Source of the DNA: Deinococcales bacterium
Lineage (GTDB): Bacteria; Deinococcota; Deinococci; Deinococcales; Deinococcaceae
Reading direction: 5' to 3'
Length of the DNA stretch: 12,009 nucleotides
NCBI GenBank assembly: GCA_014378225.1
Contig: JACMOA010000071.1
Coordinates: 1 to 12,009, forward strand
The translations under genes and the position numbers were made by a program. Within the stretch, counting starts at the first letter, position 1, and each line of letters begins with the position of its first letter. Positions 1 through 6,784 of this stretch are shown piece after piece. The notes beneath the pieces were generated by a model. It did not search any database. It was not told where the DNA came from and saw only the letters and a list, made by a program, of their open reading frames with translations.

Positions 1-45
1 AACCCAGAACCCAAAACCCAAACCCGAGAACCCAAAACCAACCCC
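1..45. repeat. Degenerate AACCCAAA-type low-complexity stretch
   Basis: The first 45 bases are almost pure A and C, built from imperfect copies of AACCCAAA / GAACCCA. They lie directly before the first start codon and leave no Shine-Dalgarno sequence. Related purine-rich strings (CCGAAAAC, GAGAAC) occur at 4448-4475 and, on the opposite strand, at 10967-10988, so this may be a dispersed simple-sequence element of the genome. No function can be read from it. Confidence 0.5.
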
Positions 46-567
46 ATGACCCCCATCACCCTAACCTACACCCTCGAGCGCGAAGACCACCTGGCCCTAG
101 CGCTGCACACCGTCCGCACCGACTTCCTGCAGCGCCGCCGCACTCAGATTAACCGCATTGTGTTGGCGCTTGCGCTGGCCTTATGGATGATTTTTCTGGC
201 TCGAGTGTTCAACTTTTCTGGCTTAGTGGGTGTGGCCCTGCTCAGCGCGGGCATGGGAATTCTGGGTTACTGGCTCTATCCCCGGCTGGTCGAGGCGGCT
301 ATCCGGCAGCAAACCACGGCCTTTTACAACCGAAACCCAGGGGCGCGTGGGGAGCAAACTCTCACCCTGACCGGGACTGAACTGACCGGGCGCTCGAGCA
401 AATCCGAAGTTCGTTTCGAGTTGAGCGCAGTACAGCGCCTCGAGCAAAGTCCTACGCATCTGTTCGTTATGCTGGGTGAAAACAACGTGATTATCGTGCC
501 AAAGCGGGCTTTCTCGAGCGCGGAGGAACAAAAGCAATTTGTGGTAGGGGTCTCGAGTAGGGCGTGA
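46..567 (+). CDS. YcxB-like two-TM membrane protein
   Basis: This 173-residue protein has a short polar N-terminus (residues 1-35, with an Arg-rich patch near 30-33). Two hydrophobic helices follow at about 38-53 and 58-77, and then a soluble domain of about 90 residues rich in beta-strand pattern. The end of the soluble part (VIIVPKRAFSS...EEQKQF) matches what I know of the YcxB-like C-terminal family, a widespread domain of unknown function on small membrane proteins. The start is the only reasonable ATG. No Shine-Dalgarno is visible, because the upstream 45 bases are AC-rich. The next gene begins 63 bp downstream on the same strand. The family assignment comes from motif memory, not a search. 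The molecular role is unknown. Confidence 0.65.
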   Translation: MTPITLTYTLEREDHLALALHTVRTDFLQRRRTQINRIVLALALALWMIFLARVFNFSGLVGVALLSAGMGILGYWLYPRLVEAAIRQQTTAFYNRNPGARGEQTLTLTGTELTGRSSKSEVRFELSAVQRLEQSPTHLFVMLGENNVIIVPKRAFSSAEEQKQFVVGVSSRA

Positions 568-618
568 GCCACACAGAGAACATCTGTAAATCCAGAACTT
601 GAGGGTGGCTCGAGCGGG

Positions 619-630
619 TAAATTAAACCC
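619..630 (+). promoter_or_regulatory. Possible -10 box giving a near-leaderless mRNA
   Basis: TAAATT at 619-624 lies six bases before the ATG at 631, and no Shine-Dalgarno precedes the start. A -10 at this spacing would start transcription at or next to the ATG. Leaderless genes with a TANNNT box just upstream of the start codon are common in Deinococcus. No good -35 is seen at 17 bp, so read-through from the upstream gene is the alternative. Confidence 0.3.
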
Positions 631-1302
631 ATGCCTCGAGCCATCATTTTTGACCTGGACATGACCTTGCTGGACCGCCGCGCCAGTGTGGAGCAGTATT
701 TGCAGGGCAGCTTGGAGCGCCTGAAACTCGAGCCGCACGAGTATTCGAGCTACCGAGAACGGTTTCACTTTTTTGACCTTGAGGGCTACGGTCCCAAAGA
801 GGTTTTATTCTCGAGCCTGCAAGTGGAATTTGCCCTCGAGCACGCGGTCCAGGATTTGCTCGAGGAATTCTGGGCGCACATGGCGCTTTACCCACATCCT
901 TTTGATGATGCCCTCGAGACCTTGACCGTCCTCAAATCACGCGGGTACAAGCTGGGTATCGTCACCAATGGACAAACTTCACAGCAATGGGGCAAAATCA
1001 GAAACGCAGCGCTCGAGCCATTTTTTGAAACCATCGTGGTGTCTGAAACCGAGGGAATCCAGAAACCAGACCCAGAAATTTACGCTCGAGCGGGTTCACG
1101 CCTGAACGTTCCTTTGGCAGAGTGTTTATTCGTGGGCGACCACCCGGAAAATGACGTTCTGGGCGCAGCTCGAGCGGGCCTAAAAACTGCGTGGCTGAGT
1201 CAGGGCCGTGTGTGGCCCTCGAGCGAGGGAAGCCCTGATTTTGTGCTCGAGGGTTTGACGGATTTGGTGGGTCTTTTAGGGCGCTCGAGTGAAGCAGATT
1301 AA
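631..1302 (+). CDS. HAD-superfamily hydrolase (YjjG-like, HAD-IA type)
   Basis: This 223-residue cytoplasmic phosphatase-type enzyme has all four HAD motifs. Motif I is FDLDMT with nucleophile Asp8 and acid/base Asp10. Motif II is the IVTNG strand near residue 110. Motif III is the Lys of QKPDPEIY. Motif IV is the GDHPEND acidic loop. The helical cap sits between motifs I and II, as in subfamily IA. Length and cap position suit YjjG-like (d)NMP/pyrimidine 5'-nucleotidases or phosphoglycolate-like phosphatases, but the substrate cannot be read from sequence. The gene follows a YcxB-like gene by 63 bp. Its TAA overlaps the TAA of the convergent gene on the other strand. CTCGAG occurs about a dozen times in it, in all three codon frames. 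Confidence 0.85.
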
Positions 1303-1898
1303 AGTTTTGAGCGCATCTGAATCGCCTGAACCACCAGCACCACACCTGAAATCAGTGCGTAAGCCCCAATCACAGCAATGACCGAGAGTGCGCCCACCCC
1401 AGGGTTTAGGTAAAGTAAAACGCCAAAAATCACGCTAACCAGCCCGCTCAGGCCCACGGCCCATTCCCAGGCTCCTGGAATTTCGTTTCTAAGCCTGTAT
1501 GCCGCTATCATCTCGAGGATTCCACTGAATACGGCCCAGAACGCCACGGTGTAAAGCAAAAACAAACCCGTAAAGCCAGGTGAAAGCAGGGTAAAAATAC
1601 CCACGCCTACGCCCAGAAAGCCCATAATGGCGGTCCAGCCCCAGGAGCGGCTCGAGGTGTGACCAAAAGCATAAATCAGGGCGCTTACGCCGTCAAACAG
1701 CACGTAAATGCCAAACAGCAAGACGAGATAGGACAGGGTGAGTCCCGGTGAAAACAGCGCCAGTAGGCCAAAGCCAATGGCTATGAGACCCCGCAGCAGG
1801 GTAAAGCCCCAGCCGTGCGCCCTCACTCGAGCGGGGGAGGGAGGGGTGGAGGTTTGGGGTGGAGGCGAAGAAGGTGAAATGGAGCCGCTTTGAGTCAT
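1299..1898 (-). CDS. HdeD family (DUF308) membrane protein
   Basis: This 199-residue protein begins with a Ser/Pro-rich cytoplasmic-looking tail (residues 1-28). It then has about six hydrophobic segments, near 31-50, 53-76, 88-106, 108-133, 143-163 and 166-194. A unit of the form G-x-(6-8)-G-(3-4)-(F/L)-(S/N)PG recurs three times (around residues 36-52, 92-108 and 150-167), which is the short internal repeat typical of HdeD/DUF308 proteins. E. coli HdeD is linked to acid resistance; the role here is unproven. The start is supported by TAGGAG seven bases before the ATG on the minus strand. It converges with the HAD gene, sharing the bases TTAA at the two stops, and no terminator separates them. 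Confidence 0.8.
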
Positions 1899-2077
1899 AG
1901 TTTTCTCCTAATAAATAACTTAAAAGTTGTGCAGACTCGAGCGGCTTTAATAAAGGTTGGGTCCTGAACTTCTTGGCTCGAGGGCTGAAGTTAGTTTACG
2001 CTGGACGCAAATCTTGGGGCAAGGGGTAAAACCTAATCAGACGGTCATCCACCCGTAGCACAGCGCATCCGCAAATC

Positions 2078-2100
2078 ACTTGAGTCAGGACCTCTCAAGT
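2078..2100 (-). terminator. Small perfect stem-loop at the kinase stop codon
   Basis: ACTTGAG (2078-2084) and CTCAAGT (2094-2100) form a perfect 7-bp inverted repeat with a 9-nt loop, beginning at the last base of the kinase stop codon. There is no T-run after it on the minus strand, so it could aid 3'-end stability or weak termination but is not a classic intrinsic terminator. Confidence 0.3.
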
Positions 2101-2921
2101 CAGGAATGCTCGAGCTGGTCCCCGAGCATTCCACGCAACACCAGCGCGTTGCCGATGCGTTCAGAAGGGTTTTTGCGAAGCAGCATCAAGCATAGAGCGT
2201 CCAGTGAATCCACCGAGCTTCCCCGAACCTGATGCGGCGGAACCGGAGCGCTCGAGACGTGCTGGCGCATCACTTCTGGTAGGGTTCCGTAAAAAGGAAG
2301 TTGCCCACTCAGCGCCCAGTACATCAGCACGCCCAAACTATATAAATCTGTGGCGGGGGTGGAGGGATTGCCCAGCGCCTGTTCTGGGGCCATGTAGCCC
2401 GCAGTTCCCATGGCGATACGCTCTTCGAAGACCTCGCCCACTGGGCCAGAAAGGTCGAAATCAATGAGTCGGATGCTGTAATCCGGCGTAACCATCACGT
2501 TTTCGGGCTTGAGGTCGCGGTGAACCACTCCGTGTTCGTGGATGTAGGCCAGTGCCTCGAGCAGTTGAATCAACACCTTTAAAAAATCCTGTCTACGCTC
2601 GGTTCCGCGCTCGAGGGCGGTGTGTCCATCCTGGGCTGCAAACACCCTGCTCAGCACCTCTCCAGGCGCGTAGTCCAGCAGCAGTCCCGGCTGGTTTTCG
2701 ATGGTCAGGCGCTCGAGCACAGGATTGATGAGCGGGTGTTTCCAGGTGTGGGCTAACTGGTACTCCCGGTTGACCCGGCTCTCGAGGGCGGGAGGCAGCA
2801 GTTTGAGCACGTAGGGACGGCCTTCAGGGTCAAAGACCAAGTACACCACACTGTTAGCTCCCCGTGCAAACGGGCGCACCACGCGGTATCGGCCTGAGAT
2901 GAGGGTGCCCTGAAGCGCCAT
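2100..2921 (-). CDS. Soluble Hanks-type Ser/Thr protein kinase with DFD in place of DFG
   Basis: The 273 residues are essentially one kinase domain with no membrane helix or sensor domain. In order: a glycine-loop remnant (ARGANSVVYLVF, 19-30), ATP-binding Lys40 (YVLK), a candidate alpha-C Glu53, the catalytic loop HRDLKPEN (134-141), the metal-binding motif at 154-156, the APE motif (178-180), TDLYSLGVLMYWALSG (191-206) and the subdomain XI Arg in NPSERI. The metal-binding triplet is Asp-Phe-Asp instead of Asp-Phe-Gly, and the glycine loop has fewer glycines than usual. The key Lys, Asp136, Asn141 and Asp154 are intact, so activity is plausible. The gene stands alone, divergent from signal peptidase. 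The substrate is unknown. The start codon lies just after a -10-like box, with no Shine-Dalgarno. Confidence 0.88.
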   Translation of the reverse strand: MALQGTLISGRYRVVRPFARGANSVVYLVFDPEGRPYVLKLLPPALESRVNREYQLAHTWKHPLINPVLERLTIENQPGLLLDYAPGEVLSRVFAAQDGHTALERGTERRQDFLKVLIQLLEALAYIHEHGVVHRDLKPENVMVTPDYSIRLIDFDLSGPVGEVFEERIAMGTAGYMAPEQALGNPSTPATDLYSLGVLMYWALSGQLPFYGTLPEVMRQHVSSAPVPPHQVRGSSVDSLDALCLMLLRKNPSERIGNALVLRGMLGDQLEHS

Positions 2922-2936
2922 TTACAAGGACTATAG
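2922..2936 (-). promoter_or_regulatory. -10-like box for a leaderless kinase transcript
   Basis: Read on the minus strand, TGC-TATAGT (an extended -10 form) ends nine bases before the kinase ATG, and no Shine-Dalgarno lies between. Transcription would then begin at or beside the ATG. No convincing -35 is seen at the usual spacing. Confidence 0.45.
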
Positions 2937-2945
2937 CACGGGGTT

Positions 2946-3022
2946 CTCGAGCTTTTCGAGCAGAAATTCATTTTATGAACACCTCGAATCGAGTATCCTA
3001 ATTCGGTCTATTCCGCCGAGGT
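2946..3022. promoter_or_regulatory. Divergent intergenic region with nested palindromes
   Basis: Between the divergent kinase and signal-peptidase genes lie three palindromic elements. One is CTCGA/TCGAG around 2946-2960. The second is the odd-centred palindrome CTCGA-A-TCGAG at 2983-2993. The third is ACCTCG (2981-2986) facing CGAGGT (3017-3022). They could be operator sites or stem-loops. Nothing identifies a regulator. Confidence 0.3.
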
Positions 3023-3047
3023 GGGATATTGCCGCCAACTTTGTATT

Positions 3048-3076
3048 TTGATTTGCAGCAAAAGCGAGTGTAGCGT
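3048..3076 (+). promoter_or_regulatory. Candidate promoter of signal peptidase gene
   Basis: TTGATT (3048-3053) and TAGCGT (3071-3076, of TANNNT type) are separated by exactly 17 bp. The expected start is near 3083. This gives a very short leader before the ATG at 3092, whose likely ribosome site GAGGGG is formed by the tail of a CTCGAG copy (3079-3084). Confidence 0.4.
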
Positions 3077-3091
3077 GGCTCGAGGGGAACC

Positions 3092-3907
3092 ATGACCGAC
3101 ATTGAAAATCCTACTGGGGCAGATAAACCGGGCATAGCGCCGGGTAATCAGGCGGGAGCGCCGGAAAGTTTTGGCCGCAAGCTGTGGCGCGAAGTCATCA
3201 AGCCGTACGGCGAGGCTATCTTATTTGCCGTGGTCATTACCACGTTTCTGTTTACTCTGGTGGCGGTAGACGGAACCAGTATGATGCCCAACTTGAGAAC
3301 CGGGGAGCGGGTCTTTATTCCCAAATATGAAACCTGGCTGCACCGAGTAGGTATCGGCAGCTTTCAGCGCGGCGATATTCTGGTGTTCAAACCACCTGGT
3401 GACGCTGGAGACCGGGTGAGCTTTCTGGGATTGTGGAACTACACACCTTTTCTTATCAAACGTTTGATTGGGCTGCCCGGTGACAAGATTAGGATTGATA
3501 AAGGTGTTGTTTTTCTCAATGACAAGCAACTGGACCAGAGCTTCACCACTGATTACTGGAAGAAACGGGGCTGCTGGGAAACCGACGGCAATTATGCCAA
3601 CAACGTGGACTTCAACAACAACGATGGCCGCAGCCTCACCGTTCCAGCGGGTCAGTATTTCATGATGGGAGACAATCGCAATGTGGGGGGAAGCCAAGAC
3701 TCGAGATTTTTTGGTACGGTCCCCATGAACAACGTCTCGGGCCGCGCTACCTTCGTGTTATGGCCTTTTGTGCGCCAGACCGAGGCGGATTACACCTGTG
3801 ATAGCAACAGCAAAACCTCGGTCAAGTTGAGTGGTGAAAACGTGGGCAACTGGCGGATTCTGCAAAGGCCAGACGGATTCAAGGCGCTCGAGGGGACGAC
3901 TCCATAA
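3092..3907 (+). CDS. lepB: Signal peptidase I
   Basis: This membrane-bound serine protease cleaves signal peptides from exported proteins on the outer face of the cytoplasmic membrane. The 271 residues contain a polar N-terminus (1-38), one transmembrane helix (about 41-59), and box B with the nucleophile Ser63 in GTSMMPNL. Box D has the general base Lys123 in LIKRLIGLPGD. Box E follows as GDNR (193-196) plus the SQDSRFFG segment. The catalytic Ser/Lys dyad is complete. An Asn-rich insertion (about 155-180) lies between boxes D and E, and the C-terminal tail of about 45 residues carries a lone Cys. The single N-terminal helix is the Gram-positive-like arrangement, unlike the two helices of E. 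coli LepB. The gene appears to be monocistronic. Confidence 0.93.
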   Translation: MTDIENPTGADKPGIAPGNQAGAPESFGRKLWREVIKPYGEAILFAVVITTFLFTLVAVDGTSMMPNLRTGERVFIPKYETWLHRVGIGSFQRGDILVFKPPGDAGDRVSFLGLWNYTPFLIKRLIGLPGDKIRIDKGVVFLNDKQLDQSFTTDYWKKRGCWETDGNYANNVDFNNNDGRSLTVPAGQYFMMGDNRNVGGSQDSRFFGTVPMNNVSGRATFVLWPFVRQTEADYTCDSNSKTSVKLSGENVGNWRILQRPDGFKALEGTTP

Positions 3908-3930
3908 GAATTCTCGTGAAACAGCGATTG

Positions 3931-4051
3931 GGAACAAGGATAAAATAACTTTCCAATTTTGAAAATCCCCTTGTCATGTTGAGCAAAGCGAAACATCTCA
4001 ACCCAGTGGATATTTAGACCCTTCGCCTCGCTCAGGGTGACAGAAAAAAAG
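3931..4051. repeat. Dispersed hairpin repeat, copy 1
   Basis: This segment aligns without gaps, at a constant offset of 7916 bases, to 11847-11967. Weaker similarity continues to about 4074 after a 1-base indel. Its core is an imperfect inverted repeat with arms 3973-3997 and 4017-4041, which pair at about 20 of 25 positions if G-U pairs are allowed. The arms carry GAGCAAAGCGAA and TTCGCCTCGCTC. Similar GAGCGAAGCGAA...TTCGCNNCGCTC elements are, to my knowledge, common non-coding repeats in many bacterial genomes. Sitting 24 bp after lepB, the hairpin followed by an A-run may also shape the 3' end of the lepB transcript. Confidence 0.8.
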
Positions 4052-4115
4052 TGTTATTGCTCGAGATAAAACACGGAAGTTAGCTCAATCCCAATCCTTA
4101 GCAATTAGCAAATAT

Positions 4116-4148
4116 ACCGCTCGAGCAGTTTTATAGTGTTCGAGCGGT
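4116..4148. repeat. Perfect 9-bp inverted repeat containing CTCGAG
   Basis: ACCGCTCGA (4116-4124) and TCGAGCGGT (4140-4148) are exact reverse complements around a 15-nt loop. The left arm contains a full CTCGAG copy and the right arm a TTCGAG variant. On the plus strand it is followed by TTCGCTTTA rather than a clean T-run, so termination is possible but weak. Confidence 0.5.
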
Positions 4149-4260
4149 TTCGCTTTATGGTCCTAAATTTGTCCACCCTGTTCCAGGAATCAGCACAGAC
4201 TGTTACAACCCCAACGTTTTATTAGTGGTCAGTACACAAGCGCTCAAGCTTATAAGTCCT

Positions 4261-4289
4261 TTACACACAGGTCTTACACACTTTACACA
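4261..4289. promoter_or_regulatory. Iterated TTACACA words upstream of the glmS promoter
   Basis: TTACACA occurs at 4261-4267, 4274-4280 and 4283-4289, spaced by 13 and 9 bases, with related GTACACA at 4231-4237. They lie just upstream of the proposed -10 element. An activator or repressor array is one reading; compositional AC-richness is the other. Confidence 0.3.
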
Positions 4290-4307
4290 ACACACTCTCC
4301 CGCGCTG

Positions 4308-4341
4308 TGCTAAACTCCTGCAAGCGTGGACCGAAGTCCAC
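4308..4341 (+). promoter_or_regulatory. glmS promoter (extended -10) and 5'-end hairpin
   Basis: TGC-TAAACT (4308-4316) fits an extended -10 element; no good -35 lies at 17 bp. The predicted start is near 4322-4324. Immediately after it, GTGGAC (4326-4331) and GTCCAC (4336-4341) form a perfect 6-bp stem closed by CGAA, which would cap the nascent 5' end. The order -10, start, 5' hairpin, then ribozyme is self-consistent and supports this placement. Confidence 0.45.
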
Positions 4342-4379
4342 TCGAGGAGGGAAAGGCCAGAAATGCGGGTTAAGAGGGC

Positions 4380-4622
4380 AGCGCAAGGTCTGGAGAGGGT
4401 TTCAAGTGGTGAGGTATCGGTTTTCAGTGAGGCAACGAGTCTTGACTGAAAACTGAGAACCGAAAACTGAAAACTACTTTCAGAAGACGAGGTGACGGTG
4501 AGCGAGTTTCTGCGGATGCCGTCAGGGTGGAGAAACGCACCCTTCCCCGCTCGAGTGAACTGCTCGAGCAAGTGCGGTTATAAGCGACGCGGTGACGCGA
4601 CGATAATGCCGGATACGGTTTT
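4380..4622 (+). ncRNA. glmS_ribozyme: glmS ribozyme (glucosamine-6-phosphate riboswitch)
   Basis: This element is a self-cleaving RNA that uses glucosamine-6-phosphate as cofactor to cut its own mRNA, leading to glmS shut-off. By comparison with the Bacillus ribozyme as I remember it, the cleavage site is A4380/G4381 (A|GCGC..GG). P1 is TCTGGAG (4389-4395) with TTTCAGA (4478-4484). The conserved GACGAGG follows at 4486-4492. P2 is GACGG (4494-4498) with CCGTC (4519-4523), enclosing GCGGATG (4512-4518). The core helix CGCA (4382-4385)/TGCG (4511-4514) replaces Bacillus CGCC/GGCG, a compensating change. P3 is AGGGTG (4524-4529) with CACCCT (4538-4543). P4 is CGGT/GCCG (4575-4578/4608-4611), with P4.1 CGCG-GTGA-CGCG (4588-4599) closed by a GNRA loop. 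A weak P3.1 pseudoknot may pair 4532-4536 with 4618-4622. P1 is enlarged, and an extra CTCGAG stem separates P3 from P4. Confidence 0.88.
4549..4569 (+). repeat. CTCGAG-built stem inserted between P3 and P4 of the ribozyme
   Basis: GCTCGAG (4549-4555) and CTCGAGC (4563-4569) form a perfect 7-bp hairpin with loop TGAACTG. The Bacillus ribozyme has only a short joining segment here. The added stem consists of two copies of the genome-wide CTCGAG word. Confidence 0.6.
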
Positions 4623-4676
4623 GAAGATTTGGGAATAGGGTCAGGCCGACCAGAAAAGATTTGGAGGGTTATAACT

Positions 4677-4721
4677 CCCAACTCGAGCCTAATTTTTGGG
4701 TTTCTGAAACTCGAGGTTGGG
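4677..4721 (+). repeat. CTCGAG inverted repeat in the glmS leader
   Basis: CCCAACTCGAG (4677-4687) pairs with CTCGAGGTTGGG (4710-4721) as an 11-bp stem with a single bulged C and a 22-nt loop. It lies between the ribozyme and the glmS start in an untranslated stretch of about 240 nt. No T-run follows, so attenuation is not indicated. A smaller stem (GTAC-AAAT-GTAC, about 4837-4848) lies just before the ribosome site. Confidence 0.45.
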
Positions 4722-4851
4722 TTTTGGAGTGTGAGGTCTTGGCGTATGCAGTTAAATAGACTGCTCGAGCGAGAGGACGTTTAACGCAGGTTGAACGCTG
4801 CTTTTGCTCCGGCTCTGAACTGCTGCTTGAGGGTGGTACAAATGTACTCAA

Positions 4852-4858
4852 AGGAGTT
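4852..4858 (+). promoter_or_regulatory. glmS ribosome binding site
   Basis: AAGGAGT is a strong Shine-Dalgarno sequence centred about eight bases before the ATG at 4863. It fixes the start so that the second residue is the catalytic cysteine. Confidence 0.75.
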
Positions 4859-4862
4859 TTAG

Positions 4863-6701
<1,839 letters not shown>

Positions 6702-6713
6702 GAGACGGGAGCC

Positions 6714-6752
6714 AAAAGAAGAGGAAGCTTTCTCAGCTCCCTCTTCTTTTTT
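6714..6752 (+). terminator. Bidirectional intrinsic terminator between glmS and the kinase operon
   Basis: AAAAGAAGAGG (6714-6724) and CCTCTTCTTTT (6740-6750) form a perfect 11-bp stem, with a nested AGCT/AGCT pair inside the loop (6726-6729, 6735-6738) and six T residues on the plus strand (6747-6752). On the minus strand the stem ends in TTTT. It lies 12 bp after glmS and about 30 bp after the convergent kinase gene, so it can serve both. Confidence 0.88.
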
Positions 6753-6784
6753 ATGCCCTCAAGCGTGTTGACTCGAGCGCTTTA

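Larger units (their letters stand above)
3908..4322. other. Gene-free stretch between lepB and the glmS leader
   Basis: I see no credible coding frame here. The stretch contains a 110-bp dispersed hairpin repeat (3931-4051, with weaker similarity to about 4074), a 9-bp CTCGAG-containing stem-loop (4116-4148), an array of TTACACA words (4261-4289) and an extended -10 box (4308-4316). The parts are annotated separately. Confidence 0.6.

Noticed and set aside
1..45. The C/A-rich run at the left edge as a telomere-like or CRISPR-like repeat.
   Set aside because: The units are irregular in length and sequence, there are no spacers, and the run is too short to call anything but low complexity.
3085..3699. 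A 615-bp gap in CTCGAG sites over the first part of the signal peptidase gene, first taken as a sign of foreign DNA. A similar 690-bp gap is at 8435-9127.
   Set aside because: With about 91 sites at a mean spacing near 130 bp, one or so gaps of this size are expected by chance. The gene otherwise looks native.
4363..4449. A 28-codon upstream frame with GGAGGG 11 bases before its ATG, running across the ribozyme cleavage site.
   Set aside because: Its sequence is fully explained by the conserved ribozyme 5' core and the P1 arm. The peptide is unremarkable, and translation would unfold the ribozyme.
3908..4860. tRNA or other structural RNA genes in the long gap before glmS.
   Set aside because: I found no cloverleaf arms, T-loop (GGTTCGA-type) or CCA end. 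The structure present is explained by the ribozyme and the repeats.
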